Assembly (NCBI GenBank): GCA_028866335.1
Contig: JAGWIL010000002.1
Location: 1 to 47,504, forward strand
DNA length: 47,504 nt
Direction of reading: 5' to 3'
Source of the DNA: Rhodospirillales bacterium
GTDB lineage: Bacteria; Pseudomonadota; Alphaproteobacteria; Acetobacterales; Acetobacteraceae
Shown here one piece after another: positions 5,876 to 13,626 of the stretch; the stretch's first letter is position 1, and the number at the start of each line of letters is the position of its first letter. The translations under genes and the position numbers were made by a program. The notes beneath the pieces were generated by a model. It was not told where the DNA came from. It ran no database searches and saw nothing but the letters and a program-made list of their open reading frames with translations.

Positions 5876-6247
5876 ATGTCACGGCCAATGGCCCGTTTGC
5901 ATCCCGTGGATAGTAGCCCTGGTGCGGATCGCCTGAATGATCAGGGAGGGCATCCTCCGGGTGATCCGCGCCTGAACGATACGCACCCCGATCTGAAGGC
6001 GGTGCCCATGAACTGGTGGCATCTGCGCCCGCTCACGCTCGCGGAGATGCCCCTATGCAATACACGGTGGCTGGGCTATCTGATCGGCGTGGCAGGAAGC
6101 GTCCTCGTGCTGCTCGCGTGGCGCATGCTCGGGCCGGATCTGGCAGCATCCCAGCAGTGGATCGCGCAACTCACGACGGTGCTGGGAGGCATCCTGCTCG
6201 CGATCGGCGGCGTCCTGGTATTCGAGACGACGGTGGGCCAGCGATGA
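5876..6247 (+). CDS. Small membrane protein, two predicted helices
   Basis: 123 residues starting behind an AGGAGG ribosome site. The first 60 residues are polar, proline-rich and probably cytoplasmic (HPVDSSPGADRLNDQGGHPP). Two hydrophobic segments follow: WLGYLIGVAGSVLVLLAW near residues 65-84 and LTTVLGGILLAIGGVLVF near 99-117. There is no signal peptide or known domain. The gene overlaps by four bases (ATGA) the next gene, which also encodes a two-helix membrane protein, so the two may form a complex. An early phage membrane pair might act in superinfection exclusion or host takeover; this is inference from position. Confidence 0.6.
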   Translation: MSRPMARLHPVDSSPGADRLNDQGGHPPGDPRLNDTHPDLKAVPMNWWHLRPLTLAEMPLCNTRWLGYLIGVAGSVLVLLAWRMLGPDLAASQQWIAQLTTVLGGILLAIGGVLVFETTVGQR

Positions 6248-6450
6248 AACGCGAGGGGCTGTATATCCATGTGACGGCGCTTGCGCTGACGTATGCGACC
6301 ACGCTGTTTCTCCTGGTGACATTGTTTGCGGTGCTCGCGCTTTTCGCGTTTGTTGAAGAGCTGCCAGGCATCGCGGTACTCCTGATCATTGTGGATTGCG
6401 CGGTCGTCATCCTAGCGGCGCGCGAGATCCGCGAATGGCGAAAGGATTGA
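6244..6450 (+). CDS. Small two-helix membrane protein
   Basis: 68 residues, start coupled to the stop of the preceding membrane gene (ATGA). Two long hydrophobic helices fill most of the chain: HVTALALTYATTLFLLVTLF and GIAVLLIIVDCAVVILAA, joined by a short acidic loop (VEELP) and ending in a basic-acidic tail (REIREWRKD). The positive N-terminus (MKREG) and C-terminal arginines suggest that both ends face the cytoplasm. It is similar in build to phage exclusion or holin-like peptides, but it lies in the early block rather than with the lysis genes. The function cannot be assigned. Confidence 0.55.
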   Translation: MKREGLYIHVTALALTYATTLFLLVTLFAVLALFAFVEELPGIAVLLIIVDCAVVILAAREIREWRKD

Positions 6451-6454
6451 TCCC

Positions 6455-7048
6455 ATGGCGATATCGCATAAGCGGACCCCATCACGCCCGTTGGTTCCGG
6501 GCGTCATGCGGCAAGGTGATGAGACGTTTCGGAAATTGCAGGAAATGCGCGACCTGAGTGCCGATGCTGCCGATGCCCTCTATCGCGCGCGTGCGGTGCT
6601 GACCCAGTTGCTGTCCGGCGGCCAATTGCGCATCCTGATCGATCATCTCGCGGCGGCAAAAACGCATGCGGATGCGATCTCCGGGATGACCATCCCGCGC
6701 CCACTCGGGCATCAGGATTACGCAAGCCACGTGGGCGATCTCGTCTATGCCCTCGCGGCAAAAATCGAGGGCGATCTCGCCGATGATCTGCTACATATCC
6801 AGGATGTGAATCGTGCCCTCGCCGAAGCGATCCAGGCGACGATGCATACCGAGCATCTCGTGGTGTTTGGCCGTCCTATTCCTGATGATCGCGCGGTCGT
6901 GCCGCCGGATGAACAACCCACCTCCGAAACATCGGCCATTCCCACCACTGATACGCCCGTGCAGACCATGCACGTCACCCCAGGCGATCCCAGTGCGTCC
7001 ATGGCGGCAGCATTGCTGGGCCTTAGGGCATCCACTGAAGAGGAATGA
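6455..7048 (+). CDS. Hypothetical helical protein
   Basis: 197 residues behind an AAAGGA ribosome site. Residues 20-130 appear largely alpha-helical (TFRKLQEMRDLSADAADALY, LTQLLSGGQLRILIDHLAAA, VGDLVYALAAKIEGDL), followed by a Pro/Thr-rich low-complexity tail (PPDEQPTSETSAIPTTDTPV) and a final helix. No domain is recognised. It follows the two membrane-protein genes within five bases and is probably in the same operon. Confidence 0.55.
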   Translation: MAISHKRTPSRPLVPGVMRQGDETFRKLQEMRDLSADAADALYRARAVLTQLLSGGQLRILIDHLAAAKTHADAISGMTIPRPLGHQDYASHVGDLVYALAAKIEGDLADDLLHIQDVNRALAEAIQATMHTEHLVVFGRPIPDDRAVVPPDEQPTSETSAIPTTDTPVQTMHVTPGDPSASMAAALLGLRASTEEE

Positions 7049-7059
7049 AAGGATTCCAG

Positions 7060-7272
7060 ATGTCCACTCCCCAAAAGCCCGTGCGCTTGAGCACTGATCC
7101 AGAGGTGTGCACCGGCTCGCTCTTTGCTATCACGTGCTGCCGGTGCGGGGCATCCATCATCCACGATGACCCTATCCGCATGACATGGGACGCCGCCCGG
7201 CATGGCTATGTCTGCGATCGCTGCGATCCAGGGATGAACCGGCAGCCATTGCCCCTGGCAGCGGCAGAATAA
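7060..7272 (+). CDS. Small zinc-ribbon protein
   Basis: 70 residues. The start at 7060 (MSTPQ) is preferred over the ATG at 7045 because of the AAAGGA ribosome site between them. Two CxxC pairs (CCRCG and CDRC, about 30 residues apart) make a zinc ribbon or rubredoxin-like knuckle; an additional C lies before the first pair. No more can be said: proteins of this kind in phages often bind nucleic acids or host RNA polymerase. Confidence 0.6.
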   Translation: MSTPQKPVRLSTDPEVCTGSLFAITCCRCGASIIHDDPIRMTWDAARHGYVCDRCDPGMNRQPLPLAAAE

Positions 7273-7334
7273 CGAAAGCGGGCGGCCCCTACTATTGTTG
7301 CCGCCCCCCAGTTGTCGTGAAAGGACAACCACGC

Positions 7335-7790
7335 ATGAGTATCTCACACGCCGCCCCCGCGCCACAAGAGGAACGCGAGCGGCATGCCACGAGCATCCTG
7401 GCGATTCCCGCCGATCGGATCACCCGTGCCGATCGGGCATGGTATCATACGCGCGCCAAGGCGGGCGAGGACGTGTATGCCTATCCCAGCCCCAGTGGCA
7501 CGCAATGGTTCTTGTGGGATACCGATACACGCATTCCCCTTGTGCCACTGGGGATCGCCTATGAACTGGTATTCCTCACGGTGGCGCGTGGCCAGCACCT
7601 CGAATGGGTCATCGAGTGGCGCGGGCCTGGGCAAGCCACGCTAGAGCGGTGCACGATCAGTGTGGCGCAATGGTTCGATGAGCCGGATCAGGCGTACCAG
7701 GCGCGGGTCCGGCGGATCGCACGGGGCAAATTGGCCGAGGCGGCGCAGGCATGCTGGTCGCCGAATGTGTTCAGTGGATTGCATTTCTAG
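7335..7790 (+). CDS. Hypothetical protein
   Basis: 151 residues; an AAAGGA ribosome site nine bases upstream supports the ATG at 7335. The ribosome site lies between short inverted arms (GTTGTC / GACAAC), so its access could be structure-controlled. The protein has a polar N-terminus, a central beta-rich part (AYPSPSGTQWFLWDTDTRIP, LEWVIEWRGPGQATLERCTI) and a C-terminal helix with repeated arginines (QARVRRIARGKLAEAAQACW). I do not recognise a family. Confidence 0.5.
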   Translation: MSISHAAPAPQEERERHATSILAIPADRITRADRAWYHTRAKAGEDVYAYPSPSGTQWFLWDTDTRIPLVPLGIAYELVFLTVARGQHLEWVIEWRGPGQATLERCTISVAQWFDEPDQAYQARVRRIARGKLAEAAQACWSPNVFSGLHF

Positions 7791-7877
7791 GGAAAGGAAC
7801 GCGGCGCGGGATCTTGGCAGAGGCGCGCCGCGAAGAGGAAACTATGGATATTCTAGCATACATGAGGGGGGTGCGCT

Positions 7878-9251
7878 ATGGCGCTTGCGATTGATCCGCC
7901 CGACGTATTGGCCCGACGTACTGCCCCCAGAGGAATACCTCAGCATCGGGGGATGTTAGGTGGGATTTGGGCGCGCCTTTTTGGCGAGCGTATTCATGCT
8001 GTCAGAGTGGAAGACCATAGCCGGTTTATTGGGTGGCTGGGACGAACGCTTGCGCCCATCCTTCTAATTACCTTCAGTCTCGCAGCAGTGATTGTGCTCG
8101 CAGGGCAGCAACTCACGGAGACGGTCTCATCTATTCGCACTGGCAGCCAACTTAATGTTGTTGTTGTTACCAGTGTAGTCACCGCGCTCTTGACGGTGAT
8201 TGCCATGGATGTCTGTATGCTCCTCTGCGCATTGCTGATTCGTGATGCGCTGAGTCGAGGGCAAGGGATTGGGAAATGGCTCTTTTATGCGGTCTTTGGA
8301 CTATTGCTTGGCACGGTCGAAGGCCTCACCTTTTACCGGATGTTGGTACAACTTGAAGCCCCTGCGGATATTATCGTGCAATTGCTTGATATTGCCCGCT
8401 CGGCCCTTGCCCCCGCCTGTGCCGTCTTCCTAACGGTCATTCCACAGCGGCAATTGAATCGGGAAGAAATTGATCGGCATATCCTCGCGAAGACGGCAGC
8501 GGTGCTCTTGCATCAACTCGATGCCATGGCGCTTTCTGGGCAGGCCGCGTTTCGGGAACTGCTTGAGCTCTTTTTGCACCTCTCATTGCCAGACAATCCG
8601 CGCGCGGCGCAGGCTCAAGCCGAGCGAGACGCTCGGTTAACGACGATGCTTGAGCGTTTAAGCCCCCAAGCACTCGCCATGGATGTGCAGGCCGCGCGTA
8701 TCGGCGGCTATGAAGCGGCGCGGGCCGACATGGAAGCGCAGATCGCGGAATTGCGGGCGATGCTAGAGGCGACGCCTGCGCGGCGCGTGGCCCGCGCGCC
8801 CAGCGGCGCAACCGAACGCGATAGCGTGTTGCAGGACGCGGGGATCACGCTCTTGCGCCACGTAACCAACCGTGATGGGCGTGTTATGGCGGGGCAATCG
8901 TTGCGCGGCGGCTGGATACGCAGCACTGATATCACCACGTTGTCCGGGGGCAAGGTCACCGATGACGCGGCGACGGCCATGGCGCGGGAATTGGGCAAAC
9001 TCGCCAAAGATGGGCGGGCCTATGCGTGCCCATTGATGCCGGTATTGCGGCGCTTGTCAGAGATGGGGGCACTCATCCCAGCGGTTGCGGCATGGTATAC
9101 CGCCCAACGGGCAACGAAAGAGCCGGATAGCAGTGCTGTATCGCCGCCTAGCCCCATCGCTAGTTCCGCGATAGTATCACATATAACCGAGGGAAGCGAT
9201 CTCGTGATGCCAAACGGGACGGGCGATCCTGCGATCGTATCGGCGGGATAA
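7878..9251 (+). CDS. Membrane protein with C-terminal cytoplasmic helical region
   Basis: 457 residues. Four hydrophobic segments are seen between residues about 50 and 200: LAPILLITFSLAAVIVLAG, VVVTSVVTALLTVIAMDVCM, GKWLFYAVFGLLLGTVEGL, and ALAPACAVFLTVIP. The rest is soluble: a helical stretch rich in Ala, Arg and Glu (residues 215-310, AQAQAERDARLTTMLERLSP) likely to form coiled coil, and a smaller C-terminal region with a possible helix-turn-helix (VTDDAATAMARELGKLAKDG). The last 50 residues are Ser/Pro-rich. The gene precedes csrA in the same direction. A membrane-bound sensor or exclusion factor is conceivable. The family is not recognised. Confidence 0.55.
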   Translation: MALAIDPPDVLARRTAPRGIPQHRGMLGGIWARLFGERIHAVRVEDHSRFIGWLGRTLAPILLITFSLAAVIVLAGQQLTETVSSIRTGSQLNVVVVTSVVTALLTVIAMDVCMLLCALLIRDALSRGQGIGKWLFYAVFGLLLGTVEGLTFYRMLVQLEAPADIIVQLLDIARSALAPACAVFLTVIPQRQLNREEIDRHILAKTAAVLLHQLDAMALSGQAAFRELLELFLHLSLPDNPRAAQAQAERDARLTTMLERLSPQALAMDVQAARIGGYEAARADMEAQIAELRAMLEATPARRVARAPSGATERDSVLQDAGITLLRHVTNRDGRVMAGQSLRGGWIRSTDITTLSGGKVTDDAATAMARELGKLAKDGRAYACPLMPVLRRLSEMGALIPAVAAWYTAQRATKEPDSSAVSPPSPIASSAIVSHITEGSDLVMPNGTGDPAIVSAG

Positions 9252-9257
9252 GGATAA

Positions 9258-9319
9258 CGCTATCGCCAGGATAGCGGAATTGTATCGGACGGAAAGACAC
9301 AAGGTATCCACAGGATACC
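9258..9319 (+). promoter_or_regulatory. Two-hairpin GGA-rich leader of csrA
   Basis: Two perfect seven-base stems lie in tandem: CGCTATC-GCCAG-GATAGCG (9258-9276) and GGTATCC-ACA-GGATACC (9303-9319). At least six GGA triplets fall within the leader, including one at the loop border of each hairpin. The second reads ACAGGAUA, close to the core of the CsrA-binding consensus (ACARGGAUG). CsrA proteins commonly repress their own mRNA by binding such sites, so autoregulation is likely. Structure is seen in the sequence; binding is inferred. Confidence 0.6.
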
Positions 9320-9342
9320 AACAGGGAAGGAATGGCAATCAG

Positions 9343-9540
9343 ATGGGCAATTTGGTCCTACGCCGGAAGCCAGGCGAGGCGATCGTGCTGGGGAATGTCA
9401 TCGAAATCACCATCATCGCCGTGGAAGGGAATGTGGTCAGGCTATCAGTACGCGCGCCTGAGTCAATCACCATAGTGAGAAAAGAGTTGCTCGCCCCCGA
9501 GCATCCTCGCCATATCCCGCCGCCGGAAGACGTGGCATAG
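9343..9540 (+). CDS. csrA: Phage-encoded CsrA/RsmA translational regulator
   Basis: 65 residues, the usual CsrA size. The sequence aligns end to end with CsrA: NLVLRRKPGEAIVLGN at the N-terminus, EITIIAVEGNVVRLSVRAPE across the central strands and ITIVRKELL at the end, keeping the RNA-binding arginine equivalent to R44 of E. coli CsrA and the LxLxR start. CsrA dimers bind GGA motifs in mRNA leaders and block or alter translation. An aagga ribosome site lies about 12 bases before the chosen ATG. The gene sits between the membrane-protein gene and the csf operon. Several downstream ribosome sites are GGA rich (for example GAGAAGGAGGATAGG before 9561), so both self-control and control of the csf genes are possible. 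Host translation reprogramming is the other option. Confidence 0.9.
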   Translation: MGNLVLRRKPGEAIVLGNVIEITIIAVEGNVVRLSVRAPESITIVRKELLAPEHPRHIPPPEDVA

Positions 9541-9560
9541 GAGAAGGAGGATAGGCTGGT

Positions 9561-10034
9561 ATGGGATTCTTTGCCGCTGAACTTGCGCAGATCTTGCGTG
9601 CTCATGGGGTGACGCCGAATGCGTCCCCTTGGGCGACGCTGGCCCGCATGCATCTGCATCCCCAGTTGATTGATCGGCTCAAAAAAGCCGCCGATGATCC
9701 TGAGGTGATTGCCGCCATGCCGGAGCCGCATCTCGCGCAGCTCCGGGCCGAACTGGAATTGAGCCTGAACGAGCAGGCGCGATTGCAGGCCGGAATCGAA
9801 GCCGATGTCATGCTGCGGATGATGCGGTACCACTCGTACCCACTCAACGACGCGATGCATGTCGCGAATGGGGTGTTTGCGGCAATGCTGAAAGATCGGC
9901 TCGCAAACCAGTGCCAGACGATCACGTATGCCGAAACCAGTGACGCCGTGAATGACGCGATTATCGCGGGGCGCGGGCGCAGAGGGCGAGGCATCCGACG
10001 GCGCGTCGAGGCACCCCAGGAGGATCTCCCGTGA
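9561..10034 (+). CDS. Helical protein, first gene of the csf operon
   Basis: 157 residues behind a GGA-rich AGGAGG ribosome site. It is almost entirely helical by composition (LIDRLKKAADDPEVIAAM, LAQLRAELELSLNEQARLQA, NDAMHVANGVFAAMLKDRLA) and ends in a basic tail (GRGRRGRGIRRR). The next gene overlaps by four bases (GTGA). No family match is recognised. Because a helical small subunit (Cas11) of about this size is expected in type IV-B effector operons and none is otherwise seen, this gene is one candidate; the basic tail would suit RNA or DNA contact. This is a guess based on size, composition and place. Confidence 0.6.
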   Translation: MGFFAAELAQILRAHGVTPNASPWATLARMHLHPQLIDRLKKAADDPEVIAAMPEPHLAQLRAELELSLNEQARLQAGIEADVMLRMMRYHSYPLNDAMHVANGVFAAMLKDRLANQCQTITYAETSDAVNDAIIAGRGRRGRGIRRRVEAPQEDLP

Positions 10035-10330
10035 CGAATGCGAATCCGTTTGGCATCCCCAATCTCATTCGGGTGCCAGAATCGCAGGTGCGGTGCGAGG
10101 GATGTGCCCGGTTGGTTCCCATCAGTGAGAGCCTGTCCCTCCCAACGCCAGTTGGCACCTGGCAAGGGTGCATGCGTTGTGCGGGGGCACGGCTGGCGGC
10201 CTATGGTCGCCTGGAAACGCAGTATGCCCATGCCCTGACCTTGCTGGCACGGGCCTATCGGATGCTCACGAAACCAGAGGGGTATCGCGAGATCGGCGCG
10301 CTTGCGGACGAGATCCAGCACGCACTGTGA
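10031..10330 (+). CDS. Zinc-finger protein of the csf operon
   Basis: 99 residues from a GTG overlapping the previous stop (GTGA). Two CxxC pairs, CEGC (residues about 22-25) and CMRC (about 46-49), form a treble-clef or zinc-ribbon site; the C-terminal half is a pair of helices (QYAHALTLLARAYRMLTK, EIGALADEIQHAL). Canonical Csf1 proteins carry an N-terminal four-cysteine finger. The Csf1-like protein encoded two genes downstream lacks these cysteines, so this small protein could supply the missing finger in trans. That is inference; it might equally be an unrelated phage zinc protein. Confidence 0.6.
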   Translation: MTNANPFGIPNLIRVPESQVRCEGCARLVPISESLSLPTPVGTWQGCMRCAGARLAAYGRLETQYAHALTLLARAYRMLTKPEGYREIGALADEIQHAL

Positions 10331-10342
10331 GGGGAGGCAATA

Positions 10343-10687
10343 ATGATGGTGGTGGTCATCCACATCATGCCAAAGACGCTGATCTATTCCGAGCACGCCT
10401 TCTCGCGGCAACACGAGCGCACGATTGTCAATGCGCTCGTGTTGCCGCGAGCGGCCCAGCATACGCTGGATCTCGTGGCGGACATCACGAAACGGGCATT
10501 GTATCATCCTGGCAGTGACACCTATGCGTTCATGCATGGCGGCCAGGCCTGGCGCGCGATGCAGCCGCTGGTGCTCTTTGCCCCGAGCGAGATCCCGCAT
10601 TGGCGCGAATGCAAGGCGTGCCGGGATGGGGAATGGTGCGCGATCGGCCTCCGGATCATTGCCGCGCGCGTGCAAGGGGTGGCATGA
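10343..10687 (+). CDS. Hypothetical protein upstream of csf1
   Basis: 114 residues, GGGGAGG ribosome site. The N-terminal part reads YSEHAFSRQHERTIVNALVL, a helix with His and Arg residues somewhat like the TPHAVRRFQERV segment in the HTH gene at 13623. A C-x2-C-x4-C cluster (CKACRDGEWC) near residues 91-100 may bind metal. The stop overlaps the csf1 start (ATGA). The family is not recognised. Translational coupling to csf1 suggests a role with the effector complex or its expression. Confidence 0.5.
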   Translation: MMVVVIHIMPKTLIYSEHAFSRQHERTIVNALVLPRAAQHTLDLVADITKRALYHPGSDTYAFMHGGQAWRAMQPLVLFAPSEIPHWRECKACRDGEWCAIGLRIIAARVQGVA

Positions 10688-11520
10688 TGACGGCGAATTC
10701 TGTCTCGGATGCGCTCGCCACCGCATTCACATTCCCGCCGCTCCCCACACCGCCGGTGCTGCTCTCTGGGGAAACCTATGATGCCATGACTGGCACGCCC
10801 ATCACGGCGGGGTATCCCCTGGCGACGATCCTTTCAGTTACTACCGCCGATATTGCCAGCACCTTCCCACATCATTCCGGATACGTCTCCGATGCTACAG
10901 CGCGGGTGTTCGGCAATAGTAAGTTCACCGGCAATATTCTGGCGTATCAGCGCGACGGCGCATGGATCGGCATGCGCCCCCTGGTGAGCAGAGAAAATGA
11001 CCTATCAGTGGATCGCGGCCTATGGTGCGATATTCTGCCCAATCTGCCGATTGGCACACCCTGTGTTGCGATATTCAGCGATGATTCCAAGCGTCGTCTG
11101 TGGCCCAATGCCGTCGTCAGCACGATCGGGCCGCACTGGCGCGTCTACCTGCATGCGTCTGAGTTCGGTTCGGCGCTGATCACGATCGATCACGCCGCGT
11201 TGCTAGAGTGCCTGGTGCTCGTCACGCGCTGGTATGATACCGCGCTCACCAAAGATGCCATGCGGCGCGGCATCCTGCGCCTGGCATCATCGGCATGGGT
11301 CAATGGCGCGGGATGGGCGATGGCCCGTCGCGCCGAATCCGAGATCGCTCCCTGGCGCGACACGCCGGAACTCGCGATCGCCCTGTACGTGGCGCAACAC
11401 GCACCGAATTACGATGAGAAGGAAGTCCGCACATCATGGCAGAAACCACCGCAACCATCACCGGAGACATTGACATCAGCATCATCCCCGCGACCCGTGC
11501 AAGTTGGCCTCTTCGACTGA
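10684..11520 (+). CDS. csf1: Csf1-like protein of a type IV-B-like CRISPR-Cas complex
   Basis: 278 residues; start coupled to the previous stop. Residues 33-73 (YDAMTGTPITAGYP, then HHSGYVSDATARVF) follow the pattern of Csf1/Cas8-like proteins, in which a 'C-x-x-tG-x-pI-x-xGY' segment precedes a conserved y-v-s helix. Residues 130-143 (IFSDDSKRRLWPNA) match the family's conserved K-K/R-x-x-W/F block. The usual N-terminal cysteine pair is missing (LLSGETYDAMTG). A helical C-terminal extension (residues 175-262) makes the protein longer than typical Csf1 and could stand in for a Cas11 small subunit. Csf1 is the large-subunit equivalent of type IV complexes. The assignment rests on motif memory plus the adjacent csf2, csf3 and cysH. 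It overlaps csf2 by 85 bases. Confidence 0.6.
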   Translation: MMTANSVSDALATAFTFPPLPTPPVLLSGETYDAMTGTPITAGYPLATILSVTTADIASTFPHHSGYVSDATARVFGNSKFTGNILAYQRDGAWIGMRPLVSRENDLSVDRGLWCDILPNLPIGTPCVAIFSDDSKRRLWPNAVVSTIGPHWRVYLHASEFGSALITIDHAALLECLVLVTRWYDTALTKDAMRRGILRLASSAWVNGAGWAMARRAESEIAPWRDTPELAIALYVAQHAPNYDEKEVRTSWQKPPQPSPETLTSASSPRPVQVGLFD

Positions 11521-12878
11521 AGACCCTGACGCCGCTCGCGCATGGCGACCCCGACGCGCAAGACAAAAGCAACACCGCGCCATTCCGGCGCATCGCGCAG
11601 ATCGTCACGTTTGAGGAAGCGGGGACGCCCTGTACCGAGGCGCAACTACAACGCATCCTCCAGGCCGTTCCGGCCCCCACCGTCCTCATGGAGATCCTAG
11701 AGGGGATGGACGCGCCGGAATACCTCGCCTGCGCCGGATTGCGGCTGTTTCTGGACGCATACAACGGCACCGGCATGTTGGACGGCCCCAGCCGCTACGA
11801 TCGCCTAGCCTCGCGGGTGTGGATGAGCGCTAGCCGTGCGCGTTCCATGCGCGCGTTCTGGTCCGATCTCTGCAAGTCATTGCAGACCGGCGGCGACGGC
11901 GGGTTCACGCCGGAACTGCTCTCGTATCTTGCCATGCCGGGCACGCTCTCCATGCATGTTTTGGACATTATGGTGCAGCAGACCGAGACGTGTGTCATGG
12001 TCGCGCGGGCGTGGAATGACGCGGTGAAATTGAGCGATCGCGGCTACGCCGAACGCACCGGCAAAGCGTACCAGTCCACCGGCTATGAGATCCCGATGTA
12101 TTCCGCTGATCGGTTGCCCGCGCCGCAACTGACCGCCGTCCGGCGCATTCCGGCGATCACCGGCAACGCCATGCGGCATAGCGTGTTGCGTGAACCGCTC
12201 ATGGCGCACCTGAAGCATCATCTGGACATCCCCTTCTTTCCCGAACCCGTCGCCAAAATGCTGGGCAATGGCGGCAGCATCGCGGGGGCACAGCCGTATG
12301 ACGAGGCAGCACTGGGGGCGGAGATCGCGCAACGCTACCCCTCGCTGGCGCTCTTGGGCGGATCGACCGGCTGGATCATGCTGCCACGCTCGTATGCCCA
12401 GATCCCAACGTGGCTGGTCTGCCATGAGCATTCGGCGGTCCTGGCGCGATATGGCATCACGCCGGAACATGCGGCGGAAGATCTCATCACGACCGTCACC
12501 GAGGTCCGGCATGGGGCCGATCCGATGCCTGTTGCGGGGGAAGTGCTGGTAGAAGGCGCAGAGATCCTCTCGTTGCTCACGATCCGCCTGGGCGCGCCGG
12601 ATCTCGTGGTGGGAGCCGCCGCCGCCGCGTTGCTCTGGTACAAGCAGCATGCCGTGGCCGGTGGCACCGCCGCGCGCGGGCGCGGCTTGCTGGATCTGGC
12701 ATTGCCCGATGATCCGGAGATCGCCGAACTGGCGCAGGGCTATGAAGCGTATCTGCGCCGCAATCAGGATGTGTTGCGCGCCGGATTGCTGGATTTGACG
12801 CTGGGGACTGGGCGCAACGTCTGCGAAGCGCCAAAGGAGAAGGCCAAGAAGGGCAAAGGGAAAGGCGATGAGGACTGA
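11436..12878 (+). CDS. csf2: Csf2 (Cas7-like backbone) of a type IV-B-like complex
   Basis: 480 residues, longer than usual Csf2 proteins (about 330-350). The start at 11436 lies inside the end of csf1 (85-base overlap). Residues 27-52 (RLKTLTPLAHGD ... SNTAPFRR) resemble the first RRM strand and following loop of Csf2/Cas7 (consensus L-x-x-L-T-P-L-h-x-G/D). Residues 238-250 (IPAITGNAMRHSV) match the Cas7 'P-x-I-x-G-N-x-l-R' motif. A large insertion of mainly helical sequence lies between these blocks. The end is lysine rich (KAKKGKGK). In type IV systems Csf2 coats the guide RNA as a helical backbone. The gene overlaps csf3 by 11 bases. Confidence 0.65.
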   Translation: MAETTATITGDIDISIIPATRASWPLRLKTLTPLAHGDPDAQDKSNTAPFRRIAQIVTFEEAGTPCTEAQLQRILQAVPAPTVLMEILEGMDAPEYLACAGLRLFLDAYNGTGMLDGPSRYDRLASRVWMSASRARSMRAFWSDLCKSLQTGGDGGFTPELLSYLAMPGTLSMHVLDIMVQQTETCVMVARAWNDAVKLSDRGYAERTGKAYQSTGYEIPMYSADRLPAPQLTAVRRIPAITGNAMRHSVLREPLMAHLKHHLDIPFFPEPVAKMLGNGGSIAGAQPYDEAALGAEIAQRYPSLALLGGSTGWIMLPRSYAQIPTWLVCHEHSAVLARYGITPEHAAEDLITTVTEVRHGADPMPVAGEVLVEGAEILSLLTIRLGAPDLVVGAAAAALLWYKQHAVAGGTAARGRGLLDLALPDDPEIAELAQGYEAYLRRNQDVLRAGLLDLTLGTGRNVCEAPKEKAKKGKGKGDED

Positions 12879-13626
12879 TCCACGCATTGCCGCATGCGCC
12901 GCAACGTGGGGGCCGCTCGCGTTGCGGCCCTTGCGCGTCACGATGCATCTCGACACCGGCGTGGCGATGTACGAGCCGATCCATCTGGACGGCCTGCTCA
13001 GTTACGCCGTGGTGACGCATGCCATTGGTGGCGGCGCGGACTTAGTGGATGCGCCCGATCCCTACGATCTCCCATTGCCCCTCGCGTGCCTCTGGCGCGA
13101 TCCGGTGTCAGGCTTGCCGCTGTGGGCGGCGACAGAAATGGAGCCGTTGGGCATGGCGCATCGGACGCGCGTGACCTGGACGCGCAAGCAGGTCGAGGCA
13201 CATCATGTCGTCACGGCGTCCGGCAAGCCGTATGCCCCCCGGTCAGGCAACGGGCCAGGGAAAGACATGCAGATCCCGCTCCCGATCACGATGTGTGCGA
13301 CGTGGCAGGCCGACGTGATCGGCGATGCGCGGATCATCCACGATCTCCTCAGTAGTGTTGGGCAGGTGGGCAAAAAGGGATCACAGGGCTGGGGGCATGT
13401 CGTGTCATGGCAGATCCAATCTCTGATGGCGTGGAATCTGTGTGATGCACAGGGCGACACGCGGCGCATCGTGCCGGGAGGGGCGCTCGCATCGCACGAT
13501 GGTGGCGCGCAATGGATGGGGTGGACGCCGCCCTATTGGCGAAATCGCATGCTATGCCTGCCAACCGGCACACATCTGGGAGAGTGGCGATGGGTGGACA
13601 GAATTACAACAACCGGGGCGGCATGA
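12868..13626 (+). CDS. csf3: Csf3 (Cas5-like) of a type IV-B-like complex
   Basis: 252 residues. Two hallmark blocks are visible. One is the EPIHLDGLLSYAV segment near residues 36-48, the conserved N-terminal motif of Csf3 proteins, where a strand is followed by HLDALLA-type sequence. The other is the glycine-rich loop GQVGKKGSQGWGHV at residues 165-178, typical of RAMP (Cas5/Cas6) folds and especially Csf3. LPLPLA near residue 68 and the SGNGPGKDMQIPLP segment also fit the family order. Csf3 caps the 5' end of the guide in type IV complexes. The gene overlaps csf2 upstream and the HTH gene downstream (ATGA), so the complex genes are translationally coupled. Confidence 0.72.
   Translation: MRTDPRIAACAATWGPLALRPLRVTMHLDTGVAMYEPIHLDGLLSYAVVTHAIGGGADLVDAPDPYDLPLPLACLWRDPVSGLPLWAATEMEPLGMAHRTRVTWTRKQVEAHHVVTASGKPYAPRSGNGPGKDMQIPLPITMCATWQADVIGDARIIHDLLSSVGQVGKKGSQGWGHVVSWQIQSLMAWNLCDAQGDTRRIVPGGALASHDGGAQWMGWTPPYWRNRMLCLPTGTHLGEWRWVDRITTTGAA

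Noticed and set aside
9602..10726. Reverse frame (374 codons) opposite the first csf-operon genes
   Set aside because: Would need antisense transcription through four coupled genes; composition indicates a shadow.
11877..12956. Long reverse frame (359 codons) opposite csf2
   Set aside because: No ribosome site and strongly Arg/His/Gln-biased; csf2 has motif support and coupling on both sides.
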